64,000 bases of DNA from Gemmatimonadaceae bacterium (GTDB lineage Bacteria; Gemmatimonadota; Gemmatimonadetes; Gemmatimonadales; Gemmatimonadaceae). Of the stretch, positions 27,000-37,600 are shown one piece after another; the first letter of the stretch is position 1; every line of letters starts with the position of its first letter. The DNA is taken from the NCBI GenBank assembly GCA_025362035.1, contig JANYIN010000107.1:1-64000 (forward strand), in the 5' to 3' direction. The notes below the pieces were generated by a model. It saw only the letters and a program-made list of their open reading frames with translations. It was not told the DNA's origin and made no database searches. The translations under genes were made by a program, and so were the position numbers.

Positions 27000-29900
27000 T
27001 CAGTCGCCGGAGGCGAGCGTGGGGACGTCTTTGGTGGGCGCCTCGGGCGCCGACGACCATGGCAGACGATGGGCGACCTTCCCGAGCCAACTCTGGAGCT
27101 CGTCGAGATACGTGTAAAACACGGGCGTGACGAAGAGCGTTACCACCTGTGAAAACGCGAGGCCGCCGACCACCGCGATGCCGAGCGGCCGGCGTGACGC
27201 CGCGCTGGCACCGAAGCCGATGGCGATCGGCAGGGTCCCGACGATCGCCGCGACGGTGGTCATCATGATCGGGCGGAAGCGGACGCTCGCCGCCTGCACG
27301 ATGGCTTCGGCCGGTGTGATGTGCCCCGCACGCTCGGCTTCGATGGCGAAGTCGATCATCATGATGGCGTTCTTCTTCACGATGCCGATGAGCATGATCA
27401 CGCCCACGTAGCCGTACACGTCCAACTGCTGCCCGGTCACGGTGAGCGCCAGCAGGGCGCCGAACGCTGCGAACGGCAATCCCGTGAGAATCGTAATCGG
27501 GTGCACGAAACTTTCGTACAGGATTCCGAGAATGATGTAGATGATGAAAATGGTGATGAGCAGGAGCACGCCGAGTCCCTGCTGGGAGTCCTGAAACGCC
27601 TGGGCCGTGCCGGAGAATCCCGTCGTGATGCTTGCCGGCAGCGTCTGCTGGGACAGCTTCGTGACCGCCGTGACCGCATCGCTGAGCGAACCGCCAGTCG
27701 GCAGGTTGAACGAGATCGTGACGGACGCCAGTTGGCCGGAATGCGCAATGCTCTGCGGACCGACTTCCTGCGTGAAGGTCGCGATGTCCGACAGCGGAAC
27801 CAGCGCTCCCGTGCGACTCGTCACATACAACTGGCCGAGCGACGAGATGTCCGTCTGATACTTCTCGGCGATTTGCATCACGACCCAGTATTCGTTGGAC
27901 TCGGTGTAGATCGTGGAGGCCTGCTGCTCGCTGTACGCGCTCGCCATGGCGCGCTCGATCGCCAGCGGCGTCACACCGAGCATGGCCGCGCGGTCGCGTT
28001 GAATGTGAACCGTGACAGTGGGATTCTTGTTCTGCAGATCGCTCGTCACGTCGGTGACTTCCTTCAGCCCACGCATCGCCGACTGCATCTTCTGCGCTCC
28101 GGCGTACAGCGTTGCAACATCGTGGCCCTGCAGCGTGAACTGGTACAGCGTCTTCGACCCGCGTCCTCCGATGCGAATGCTCGGCGGGTTCTGCATGAAT
28201 ACCTGCATACCCGGAATGCCGCTCAGGCGTCGCGTGAGCTCCTGCACCATCTTGTCGGCGGACGGCCGTTCGCCCGCCGGCCGCAGCACGACGTTGATCT
28301 GGCCGTTGTTCCCGCCCATCAAGGACGACATGTAGCCCAGCACGAAGGTATCCTTTTCCACTTCGTGGTTCACCGCCTGCTGCATCCGCACCATTTCGGG
28401 AAACGACGTGCCCTGTGCTGCCTCCGTCGTGCCACTCAGAAAGCTTGCGTCGTCGCTCGGGAACAGCCCTTTGCCGATGTTGGTGAACAGCACCCCGGTC
28501 GACACGAGGATGGCGATCGAGAAGACGAACGTGACGATGCGATAGCGCATCGCCCACGCCAGCGACCGTTCGTACGCTCCGAGCACCGCGTTGAACGCCC
28601 GCTCCGTGGCGTTGTAGAACCGGCCATGCGTCTCGCCACGATGGGGTTTGAGGAACCGCGCGCACAGCATCGGCGTCAGCGTGAGCGACACGAAGCCCGA
28701 CACGAGAATCGCCGAGCTGATGGTGATGGCGAACTCGCGAAACAGGCGGCCGATGATGCCGCCCATGAAGATGAGCGGAATGAACACCGAGGCCAGCGAC
28801 AGCGTCATCGAGAGAATGGTGAAGCCCACCTCCGCGGCGCCGTTCATCGCGGCATCTGCCGGCTCTTCTCCCTGCTCGATGTGGCGCACGATGTTCTCGA
28901 GCATCACGATCGCGTCGTCCACCACGAAACCCACGGCGAGCGTGAGCGCCATGAGCGAGAGATTGTCGATGCTGAAGTCGAGCACGTACATGACCGAGAA
29001 CGTCCCCACGATCGCCATCGGCAGCGTCAGGCTGGGAATTGCCGTCGCGGTGAGATTGCGCAGAAAGACGAAGATCACCAGCACCACGAAGACCAGGGCG
29101 ATGACGAGCGACACCTTCACGTCGTTCACCGAGTCCTTGATGCCGACCGACCGGTCATAGCGGGTGTTGATCTTCACCGTGGGCGGCAGCGACGGCTGCA
29201 GCTCCTTCAGCGCCGCCTTCACCGCATCCGCCACCGCCACCGTGTTCGTCCCCGGCTGCCGCATCACCGCGAGCACGATGGCGCGGTCGCCGTTGTACCA
29301 GCTGGCGTTCCGCCTGTTCTGCACGTCGTCGGACACGCGGGCCACATCGCCCAGGTGAATGGGCGCGCCATTCCGGTTCGCCACCACCATCGACCGAAAC
29401 TGCGACGCGTTCGAGAGCTGCCCCGTCGCCTGGATCGTGAGCGTATTGTGCTTGCCGTACAGCACGCCCGTCGGCAGGATCACGTTGTTGCTCCGCACGG
29501 ACGTGGCGATGTCGCTCACGCTCAACCCGCGCGCGGTGAGCTGCATGGGATCGAGCTCCACACGCACCGCGTATTTCGCCGAACCCCACACGTTCACCTG
29601 CGACACGCCCTCGACCATCGACAGCCGCTGCGCAATCGTCGTTTCCGCCACCTCGTCCAGTGCGGTCATCGACATCCCGTTCGCCGTGAGCGCGAAGAAG
29701 AGAATCGGCGAGGCGGCCGGGTTCTGCTTGCGGTACGACGGAGGAATGATCGTCGACGGCAGGAACGCCAGCGTCGCCGAGATGGCGGCGTTCACGTCCT
29801 GCGCCGCGGCGTCGATGTCGCGATCGGGCGAGAACTGCAGCGTGACGTTGGTGCTGCCCAGGCTGCTGCTCGACGTGATGTTGTCGATGCCGGCGATGGC

Positions 29901-30116
29901 CGAGAAGGATTTTTCCAGCGGCGTCGCCACCGTGGCCGCCATCGTCTCCGGACTGGCCCCCGGCAGGTTGGCGCTCACGCTCAGCGTCGGATAGTCCACG
30001 GCCGGCAGGTCGCTCACGGTCAGCCGACGGTATGACGCAATACCGAACACGAGAATCGCAATCATGATCAGCGTCGTCATGACCGGCCGCCGGATGAATA
30101 GCCCGGTGAAGTTCAT
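27000..30116 (-). CDS. RND multidrug efflux permease (HAE1, MdtB-like)
   Basis: Proton-driven pump, 1038 aa. Starts MNFTGLFIRRPVMTTLIMIA; TM4 contains GFVVDDAIVMLENIVRH and TM10 LIGIVKKNAIMMIDFAI, so the proton relay is complete. It is a paralogue of the next gene (23883-26987): PLEKSFSAIAGIDNITSSSS matches PLEKQFSTIAGVDNMTSTSS. An adaptor gene lies 29 nt upstream and the second permease 12 nt downstream, giving the adaptor-permease-permease order of mdtABC. The substrate cannot be inferred. Confidence 0.95.
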   Translation of the reverse strand: MNFTGLFIRRPVMTTLIMIAILVFGIASYRRLTVSDLPAVDYPTLSVSANLPGASPETMAATVATPLEKSFSAIAGIDNITSSSSLGSTNVTLQFSPDRDIDAAAQDVNAAISATLAFLPSTIIPPSYRKQNPAASPILFFALTANGMSMTALDEVAETTIAQRLSMVEGVSQVNVWGSAKYAVRVELDPMQLTARGLSVSDIATSVRSNNVILPTGVLYGKHNTLTIQATGQLSNASQFRSMVVANRNGAPIHLGDVARVSDDVQNRRNASWYNGDRAIVLAVMRQPGTNTVAVADAVKAALKELQPSLPPTVKINTRYDRSVGIKDSVNDVKVSLVIALVFVVLVIFVFLRNLTATAIPSLTLPMAIVGTFSVMYVLDFSIDNLSLMALTLAVGFVVDDAIVMLENIVRHIEQGEEPADAAMNGAAEVGFTILSMTLSLASVFIPLIFMGGIIGRLFREFAITISSAILVSGFVSLTLTPMLCARFLKPHRGETHGRFYNATERAFNAVLGAYERSLAWAMRYRIVTFVFSIAILVSTGVLFTNIGKGLFPSDDASFLSGTTEAAQGTSFPEMVRMQQAVNHEVEKDTFVLGYMSSLMGGNNGQINVVLRPAGERPSADKMVQELTRRLSGIPGMQVFMQNPPSIRIGGRGSKTLYQFTLQGHDVATLYAGAQKMQSAMRGLKEVTDVTSDLQNKNPTVTVHIQRDRAAMLGVTPLAIERAMASAYSEQQASTIYTESNEYWVVMQIAEKYQTDISSLGQLYVTSRTGALVPLSDIATFTQEVGPQSIAHSGQLASVTISFNLPTGGSLSDAVTAVTKLSQQTLPASITTGFSGTAQAFQDSQQGLGVLLLITIFIIYIILGILYESFVHPITILTGLPFAAFGALLALTVTGQQLDVYGYVGVIMLIGIVKKNAIMMIDFAIEAERAGHITPAEAIVQAASVRFRPIMMTTVAAIVGTLPIAIGFGASAASRRPLGIAVVGGLAFSQVVTLFVTPVFYTYLDELQSWLGKVAHRLPWSSAPEAPTKDVPTLASGD

Positions 30117-30145
30117 CGCTCCTCCCGCGTTGAACGCGTGACCTG

Positions 30146-31675
30146 CTACGGCGTGGCGGGCGACGCCTGTCCGCCGCGTGGGCCGCCGCGACCACCCCGG
30201 TTACCGCCCGCATCACGGGCAGGCGCGCCTGTACCCCCCGGCGGAGCGGCTGCCCCCGCCGCTGCACTCGCCGTTTCGCTTCCACCGCTCCGCGCTCCGC
30301 GGCCGCCGCGACGACCTCCACCGGCACCAGGCCCGCCGTTGGGCGTGGTAATGGACACCTTCGAGTTCGGCGTCAGCCGCGACTGTCCGTCCGTCACCAC
30401 CTGCTCCCCGTTGCGGATGCCGCTGGCGATGATCGTCAGCGTACCGGCGGTGCGCTCCACCATGACCGGACGCTGCTGCGCCGTGCCGCTGTCCGAAATG
30501 GCATAGACATACGTCCCCTGCTGGCCAGTCACGATCGCCGACGTTGGCACGACCAGCGCGTTCTGCTCCACGAACAGCCTCAGTTGTGCCGCCACGAACT
30601 CTCCAGTCCACAGCCGCCGCTCGGCGTTGGAGAACGACGCCTTCAACAGCACCGTGCCCGTGGTGGTGTCCACGGCGTTGTCGATGAACGTGAGCGAGCC
30701 ATGCTCGGGCTCCGAGAGAGCGATAAGTTGGGACGACGGGCGCGGCGAGCCGCCCGTACCGGCGCCGGCGCGCGATGCTCTGCCGCCCGATGAGCCTGCG
30801 CCCGAGCCACCGGATCCGGGGGGCCCGCTCTGTCCCCCACCCTGAATGGGCGACGCAGGATCGCCGCCGCCCACCGACAATCCGATCATTGACGCGGCCG
30901 TGTCGGTGCGCTGGTCCGCGCCCGCATTGGGCGTCGCGATCACGTCCAGACCACCCTTGGCACCGTACTTCTGCAGCAGCGGAAGCTGGGTGGCGGGAAT
31001 CGCGAAGCGCACAAGAATGGGACTGACCTGGTTGATCACCACCAACGGCGTCGCGCCACTGGCATGCACCAGGTTGCCCTCTTTCACCAGCACCGCCCCG
31101 GTCCGTCCGGAAATCGGCGCGCGAATGGTGGTGTTGTCGAGATTGAACCGGGCGGTCGCCAGCTGCGCCTCGTCCGCGGCCACCGAGGCCGACGTGGCGG
31201 TCGCGTTGGCGCGCTGCTGATCGGCCTGCTCCTTGGTCACGTAGTCCTTGGCCGCGAGCGCCGCATACCGCTCGGACTCCAACCGGGAATTTTCCGCGCT
31301 CGCCTTGTCGCGCGCGAGGTTGGCCTGCGACTGCTGGTACGCCGCGCGGTAGGGACGTTGGTCGATCTCGAAAAGCACCTGCCCCGCCGTCACGTCCTGG
31401 CCTTCCTGGAAATGCACGGAGCGGATGATGCCTTCCACCTGCGATCCGACCGACGCGGACTTGAGCGGAATCACCACGCCGTTCGCGTCGATCGTGTATG
31501 GCACGTCGGTGAGCCGCGCCTTCGCGACCACCACCGGAACGGGCGGGCGCGCCCGCACGTCGGCCTTCTTGGCGCACGCGGCGGAGAGGAACAGCAGCGG
31601 GAGCGCCCCGAGAAAGAAGCGGCGCGAAGATCGGAACGAACGCATGGCTGAACGGAACGAGCGAGGAAGGATCAC
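30146..31675 (-). CDS. RND membrane-fusion lipoprotein (MdtA-like) with Gly/Arg-rich tail
   Basis: Periplasmic adaptor linking permease to outer-membrane channel, 509 aa. The GTG at 31675 overlaps the upstream outer-membrane-factor stop (GTGA) and has GGAG about 8 nt before it; an ATG at 31645 is an alternative. A basic signal peptide ends in lipobox LSAAC. The lipoyl and hairpin parts are clear (VHFQEGQDVTAGQVLFEIDQ, TIRAPISGRTGAVLVKEGN). Two unusual low-complexity parts are present: a Gly/Ser insert at about residues 275-320 and a C-terminal tail of about 60 residues rich in Gly, Arg, Ala and Pro. MdtA relatives normally lack such a tail. Confidence 0.9.
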   Translation of the reverse strand: MILPRSFRSAMRSFRSSRRFFLGALPLLFLSAACAKKADVRARPPVPVVVAKARLTDVPYTIDANGVVIPLKSASVGSQVEGIIRSVHFQEGQDVTAGQVLFEIDQRPYRAAYQQSQANLARDKASAENSRLESERYAALAAKDYVTKEQADQQRANATATSASVAADEAQLATARFNLDNTTIRAPISGRTGAVLVKEGNLVHASGATPLVVINQVSPILVRFAIPATQLPLLQKYGAKGGLDVIATPNAGADQRTDTAASMIGLSVGGGDPASPIQGGGQSGPPGSGGSGAGSSGGRASRAGAGTGGSPRPSSQLIALSEPEHGSLTFIDNAVDTTTGTVLLKASFSNAERRLWTGEFVAAQLRLFVEQNALVVPTSAIVTGQQGTYVYAISDSGTAQQRPVMVERTAGTLTIIASGIRNGEQVVTDGQSRLTPNSKVSITTPNGGPGAGGGRRGGRGARSGGSETASAAAGAAAPPGGTGAPARDAGGNRGGRGGPRGGQASPATP

Positions 31676-33156
31676 CGTCGGACTCCGTTGGAGCCGCCGG
31701 GGAGCGGAACGTTGGCATCGCCGCGCGGACCGATCACGCCGACGTCGTGCGAAAGCTGTGCGAGCGCGGTCGCCCAGATCCAGCGTGACTGCGCCTGCTG
31801 CGCGCGGGCGCTTGCGAGCGCCGCTTGCGCCGTGAGAAGATCCACCACCGTGCCGACGCCGGCGCGGTAACGCGCCCGCGCCGCCGTCTCGGACGCCGTC
31901 GCGCTGGCGAGCAGGGCGTCCGTCGTCTTGGCACGCTGCGTGGCGGTTTGGAGGGTGTAGTACGCCGAATAAACCTGCTGCGCAACCTGCGATCGGAGCA
32001 GGCCAGCGCGCGCCGTCGCCGCGTCCACTTGCGCCTCTGCGGCGGTCACGTTGTACGGCCTGGCCAGGTTGAAAATGGGAATCGCGATGCCGAGCGTCAC
32101 ACCGTAGTTGAGTCCCTGAAACGCATTGATATTCGATAGCGTCTTGCCCACGTTCGTCCCCAATATCACCGACGGCAGCTCAGCGGATCTGGCCACTGCC
32201 ACCTGGGCGCGCGCCTGTTCCACCTGGGCGCGGAGCGCGGCGAGGTCCGGGCGAAGCACCAGCGCTTGATCGATCAGCGAGTCCACGCTGGCGGACGCTA
32301 CGCCGACGGCCACGCTGTCAGGATTGGACGCGAGTGTAAAGGGCGCATTGGCCGGGAGACCCATCGCGACGGCCAGTGATCCCCGCGCGATCTGCTCGTT
32401 CCCTACCGCGGTCTCCAGATCGAGCATGGCCTGCGCCCGCACGGTTTCCGCCTGCAGCACGTCCGCAATGGTCGCCACACCGGCCTGATTTCGCTGGCGA
32501 GCCGATGCAAGGTTGGTATCGGCTTCGGCTAGTGCCTGCTGCGATGCCACCAGGAGTCCGCGAGTGGCTTGGTACGTGAAATACGAGCCCTCGGCCTGCA
32601 GCGCCACGTTCTGTAGCGTGGCATTATGCGTGAAATCCAGCGCCACGGCGGCGGCTCGAGCCGCCGCCACGGTGCCGGACCGGCCGCCGAAGTCGAAGAG
32701 GAGGTACGACAGCGAAACGGTCGGCGTAATCGTCGAGCGCTCGCTGGCGCCGAGTTGCGACGTTGTTTGTGTTCGTGCCACGTTCGCGGACGCATCGACC
32801 GTGGGGACGTAGGCCGCTGTCGACGCGCCGTAGGTCGCGGCCGACGCGCGCGCCTGCGCCCACGAGAGCTGCGTCTGCGGGTTGTTGCGCAGCGCGAGAT
32901 CGACCACTTCGCCCAAGGCCAGAGTTCCGCTCGGTGCGATGTCGCCGGGAACGGCCGCCGTGGCGGCCGCCCGCGGCTCGCGCGGGACGATGCCGGCGGG
33001 CGGGCGCCAGGGCTCGTTTCGCGCGGTGGGCGCTGACGGCTGACCGTCGATGGAGGGAAGCGCCGACGAGCACCCCGCCAGGAGAGAGCAGAGCAGCGTG
33101 CGCCGGCCAATGCGCAATGCGCGGAGCACAGGCCATGTCGCCCTGCTGCTCCGCAT
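31672..33156 (-). CDS. Outer-membrane efflux lipoprotein (TolC/NodT family)
   Basis: Outer-membrane channel for the pump encoded downstream, 494 aa from the ATG at 33156. The signal peptide ends in lipobox LLAGC (near residue 29), as in NodT/OprM-type factors. Two outer-membrane-efflux repeats are visible, each with long helices rich in Ala/Gln (for example LALRNNPQTQLSWAQARASA and VLRPDLAALRAQVEQARAQV). The frame is open upstream of 33156 but that extension lacks a signal. Its stop overlaps the adaptor start (GTGA). Confidence 0.92.
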   Translation of the reverse strand: MRSSRATWPVLRALRIGRRTLLCSLLAGCSSALPSIDGQPSAPTARNEPWRPPAGIVPREPRAAATAAVPGDIAPSGTLALGEVVDLALRNNPQTQLSWAQARASAATYGASTAAYVPTVDASANVARTQTTSQLGASERSTITPTVSLSYLLFDFGGRSGTVAAARAAAVALDFTHNATLQNVALQAEGSYFTYQATRGLLVASQQALAEADTNLASARQRNQAGVATIADVLQAETVRAQAMLDLETAVGNEQIARGSLAVAMGLPANAPFTLASNPDSVAVGVASASVDSLIDQALVLRPDLAALRAQVEQARAQVAVARSAELPSVILGTNVGKTLSNINAFQGLNYGVTLGIAIPIFNLARPYNVTAAEAQVDAATARAGLLRSQVAQQVYSAYYTLQTATQRAKTTDALLASATASETAARARYRAGVGTVVDLLTAQAALASARAQQAQSRWIWATALAQLSHDVGVIGPRGDANVPLPGGSNGVRR

Positions 33157-33276
33157 CGTGGCGTGCCGCTGTTGGTCCTGCGAGTTCACGGTGGTCGGTG
33201 CTACAGTGGAAATTCGCACGTCGCGGTGCGCGACGCGCCTTGAACCGTTAATACGCCCGAGGAAGCACAATCGCTG

Positions 33277-34608
33277 TCATGACCGTGTCTGTCCCTGCAC
33301 GTCTGCGGCGCCCCTCGGGTCCTTCGGCGCCAGAACTCGCACTTTGGCGCCGTCCATCAATTCGGCATTCGGGTTGAGCACGACGGTGGCGCCGTCTCCT
33401 ATGCCGCTGGATATCTCGACCGTCGAGCCGTAGTCGCGCGCGATTTGAACCGAACGGAAATGCACAGAGGCCGTCCCTGCCGTGCCGGAAGCCTCCACGA
33501 CCATCACCTGTACGCCGCTGGATCGAATCACGATGGCGTTGGCCGGCAGGAGCAGCGGCGGAGTGACCCGGGGAAATTGCAGCGAGGCGCGCGCGAACAT
33601 GCCGGGAAGAAGGGCAAAATCCCGGTTGGCGATATCGACCTCCGTGAGCAGCGTGCGCGACGTTGCGTCCAGCACGTGAGAAGTCCGGGCCACGCGTCCG
33701 GTAAAGGTGCGCCCCCGGATTCCCTGCACAGTAATGGTGGCCACGAGGTCTGGCTGTATGGACGTCGCGTAGGTTTCCGGTACCGTGAGGTAGGTACGCA
33801 CCGTATCGGTTTGGGCAATGCGGAACATGCTTCCCGCCCCCGCCGTGCCGGCCGACCCCATGGTGCCGGCCGATGCGTTGGCCGCTCCCGCCGCCGTGAT
33901 GAGCGACCCGATATCCACGTTGCGGGCCGTGACCACGCCGGCAAAGGGAGCCCGCACGCGTGTGAACTGGCGCGTCTGCACCAGACGCCGAACGTTTGCC
34001 TCCGCCGCCGCCGTCGTCGCCGACGCCGCATCGTACGCCGCCTTCTTCTGATCGAGCTCCTGCCCCGTTACGGCACTGTCCCGTGCGAGCCCGCGCCAGC
34101 GCTCAAGGTCTGCCCGCGCCAGCTGGAGCGCGGCGCGCGTCTGCGAAAGCTGCGACTCCGCCTGTTGGACTTCTTGTTCGAGTTCCGGGGCGTCGATTTC
34201 GGCCAACACGGCACCGGCCTTCACCACCGCGCCAATGTCCGCATTCCAGCGCTTGACGTAGCCCGTGACGCGCGCGTAGATCGCCGCCTCGTGTAACGGC
34301 TGAATCGTCCCCGGCAGGCTCAGCTCGCTTCCCGCGGGCGCCCGATGCACCGTCACCACCTGAACAGTGGGGGCGCTGTCGCGTGCCGCCGCTTCCGCGC
34401 GCAGCTCCGTGGTTACCGCGTGTCGCGGCACAATCGTCGCCACCAGCAGCGCGACCAGAACGAGTGCGCCCACCGCCCCGGCAATGACCAGTCGCCTTCC
34501 GCTCATGGGGTGGACGGGCGGCGCCGACCCCACGTCCACGTGGTGCCCGGTGTCCTGCGACTCGGGGCCGCCGGCGTGGGACGTCAACTGTGGGTCGGGT
34601 GAATTCAT
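33277..34608 (-). CDS. RND membrane-fusion protein (HlyD/AcrA type), membrane-anchored
   Basis: Adaptor of the first pump in the block, 443 aa. Instead of a lipobox it has an N-terminal cytoplasmic stretch and one membrane helix (about 39-61, LVIAGAVGALVLVALLVATI). Then come the barrel-sandwich/lipoyl half-motifs (YVKRWNADIGAVVKAGAVLA and TRVRAPFAGVVTARNVDIGS) around an alpha-hairpin (EVQQAESQLSQTRAALQLAR), and a beta-barrel and membrane-proximal part. It lies 31 nt after its cognate permease and 120 nt before the second outer-membrane factor. Confidence 0.92.
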   Translation of the reverse strand: MNSPDPQLTSHAGGPESQDTGHHVDVGSAPPVHPMSGRRLVIAGAVGALVLVALLVATIVPRHAVTTELRAEAAARDSAPTVQVVTVHRAPAGSELSLPGTIQPLHEAAIYARVTGYVKRWNADIGAVVKAGAVLAEIDAPELEQEVQQAESQLSQTRAALQLARADLERWRGLARDSAVTGQELDQKKAAYDAASATTAAAEANVRRLVQTRQFTRVRAPFAGVVTARNVDIGSLITAAGAANASAGTMGSAGTAGAGSMFRIAQTDTVRTYLTVPETYATSIQPDLVATITVQGIRGRTFTGRVARTSHVLDATSRTLLTEVDIANRDFALLPGMFARASLQFPRVTPPLLLPANAIVIRSSGVQVMVVEASGTAGTASVHFRSVQIARDYGSTVEISSGIGDGATVVLNPNAELMDGAKVRVLAPKDPRGAADVQGQTRS

Positions 34609-34639
34609 GGACGCGGGATCAAGAGATGTATGGCCACTG

Positions 34640-37600
34640 CTACACAGCGGGACTGAGTTGCGGAGAGGAGGCAGGACGGACGTTGACCACCGGCTCGTGA
34701 TCGGTGTGACGGAGGATGCTGTAAATCAGGGGCACGATCACGAGCGTGAAGAACGTCGCCATGAGCAACCCACCGATCACGGCGCGGCCCAGCGGCGCGT
34801 TCTGCTCGCCGCCCTCCCCGAGACCGAGTGCCATGGGGAGCATGCCGATGATCATCGCCAGCGCGGTCATGCAGACCGGGCGCAATCGCGCGAAGCCCGC
34901 GTCCACGGCGGCGTCCCTCGCCGAGCGGCCCGCCTGCCGCTGATCGTCGGCGAAGGTGATGAGCAACACGCTGTTGGCCGTCGCCACGCCCATCGCCATG
35001 ATCGCGCCCATCAAGGACGGCACCGTGAACGTGGTGTGCGTGACAAAGAGCATCAAGACGATGCCGGCCAACGCGCCGGGCAGCGCCATGATGATGATGA
35101 GCGGGTCGAGCCAGCTCTGAAAGTTGATGACGAGAAGGATGTACACGAGCAGAATGGCGAACACGATGCCCAGCCCCAGTCCCAGGAACGACGAGCGCAT
35201 GCTCTGCACCTGGCCGCGCATCGTGATCTGAGACCCTTTCGGCAGCGACGGCCGTTCTTTCCCAAGAATCTCGTCGATGGCGCGCGCCACGGCCCCCAGA
35301 TCCCGACGGTCGGCGCTGGCATACACGTCGAACACGGGCTGCACGTTGTAGTGGTTGACCACCGCGGGTGCTTCCCCGCGACTCGTCGTCGCGAGGTTGC
35401 CGAAGGTCTGCGATACCGAGGAGCCAGCCGTGGCGATGGGTGTCGCATCCAGATCCTCGAGTGAAGCCATCCGGTATTGCGGCGTCATCACGTTGACGTT
35501 GTACTGGACGCCGTTGGCCGGATTCAACCAGAAATTGGGGGCTGTCTGGCCACTCGAACTCAGCGAGATGAGCAGATCACTGGAGACGTCGCGCTGCGTG
35601 AGCCCGATCAGCTGTGCCTTGGCACGATCGATATCGAAGCGAAGTTCAGGCGAATTCATCACCTGCTGCACGCGCACGTCAGCGGCGCCCGGGATGCGCT
35701 CGATCTCGGACGCGACCCGCTGTGCCGCCGCAAAGTTGCCCGCGCGGTTCTGCCCCGAGATCTGCACGTCGATGGGCGCGGGCAACCCAAGGTTCAACAC
35801 CTGGTTCACCATGTCCGCCGGCTGGAAGAAGAACGTCACCCCAGGATATTCCTTCGGCAATTCCCGCCGCAGGGTACGCACGTAGTCCCACGTGGAGCCC
35901 GAGTGATCGCTGGCGAGCTGCACGAGGAGATCGCCGTCGGCCGGACCCACCGTGGCGTTGGACCCGACCGCGAGCGCCACGCCATACGTCGTCAAGCCGA
36001 TGTTGTCGAGAATCAGCGAGAGGTCGCGCGCGGGAATCACACGCCGGATGCTCCGCTCCACCTGCGCGAACACGAGCTCGGTCTCCTCCAGGCGCGTTCC
36101 CGGCGCGAGACGCACGTGCAACTGGAACTGCCCCCCGTCCACCTGAGGAAAGAAGTCCTCGCCAATCTGCGGCACCAGGAGCAGCGACAGCGCCACGAAA
36201 ACACCCGCCGCCGCGAGGACCGCGCGGCGATGCAGTAGCGCGCCCGCCAGCAACGCATGATACGCGGTCCGGAAGCGCTCGAACGCCGCGTCGAAGCGCT
36301 CGACCAGTCGCCTGAACCACCCATCGGGCGGATGCACGCGGCCGTCGGCACCGTGCATCGCCGCCTCCGCCGGCAGCATGTAGTCGGCCATCGTCGGCAC
36401 GAGCGTCCGCGACAGGAAGTACGACGCCGCCATCGCGAAGATCACCGACAGCGCGAGCGGGCGAAACAGCGCCGCGGCGGGACCAGAAAGCGCGAAAATG
36501 GGCAGGAACACGATGCAGATCGCCAAGGTGGAAACGAATGCCGGGATGGCGATCTGCTCCGCGCCCACGATGATGGCCTCCCGCAGTGGCTTCCCGTGCT
36601 CGAGGTTCCGATGGATGTTCTCGATGGCCACCGTCGCGTCATCCACCAGGATGCCCACCGCCAACGCCAGCCCGCCCAGTGTCATGACGTTCAACGTCTG
36701 GCCAGTCGCCCACAGCGCGATGATTGAACTGAGTACGCTGAGCGGAATGGAAAGCGCGACGATGACAGTCGACCGCCAGCTGCCCAGAAAGATGAGGATC
36801 ATGACCGCCGTGAGGCACGCCGCGAGGACGCCTTCCCGCAGCACGCCCGCGATCGTCGCCCGCACATACGTGGACTGGTCGCCGAGCAGCTCGAGATTCA
36901 CGTCGTCCGGCAGGGATGCCTTGATGGACGGGAGCATCTTCTTCACCTGCCCCACCACGTCCAGCGTGGACGCCTTGCCGTTCTTGAGCACCGAGATATA
37001 GGTGCCCCGGCGCCCGTTCTCGCGCACGATGTTCGTCTGGACACCGCCTCCTTCACGCACCTGCGCCACGTCGCCCACGGTGATCGTCGCACCGTTCACC
37101 TGCTTCAGCGGCAGATCGGCGATCTGCCGCACCGAGTCCGGGCTGGAGTTGAGCCGCACGTAGTACTCGCGATCGCCCATTTTTGCCGTCCCGGCGGGCA
37201 GGACGACATTCTGTGCGTTGATCGCGCGGCTCACGTCTCCCGCCGACAATCCCTTGGAAAGCAGCGCCTGCGGGTCGATGTCCACGTTCACCAGGCGCGG
37301 CTGTCCACCGTACGCCGGCAGCACGCTGGCACCATGCACGGTGCCCAGCGGGACGCGGATGAAATTGGTGCCCAGATCGCTCAGTTCCGATTCAGTCCGC
37401 TGTGGACTCGCAACGCCGATCTGGAGAATCGGCACGTCCGTGGCATTGAAGCGGATCATGAAGGGCGGCGTGATGCCGGGCGGCATGTTCCGCGTGATGC
37501 CCTGCGATGCCGCGGTGAGCTGAGCCATGCCGGCGTTGACGTCCGCGTCGGGCTGGAAATACACCTTCACGATGCTCAGTCCGTTCAGCGATTGTGACTC

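Noticed and set aside
27321-30035. A 904-codon open frame antisense to the MdtB-like permease, and a 797-codon frame at 26272-28665 crossing two permease genes
   Set aside because: Both are by-products of high-GC codon use. Their translations are Arg/His/Gln-rich with no motif, while the permease frames show full-length conserved RND proteins.
23883-30116. Similarity between the two adjacent permease genes as a possible mobile or repeat element
   Set aside because: The similarity is at protein-family level and spread over the whole genes, as expected for old paralogues; no terminal repeats or transposase.
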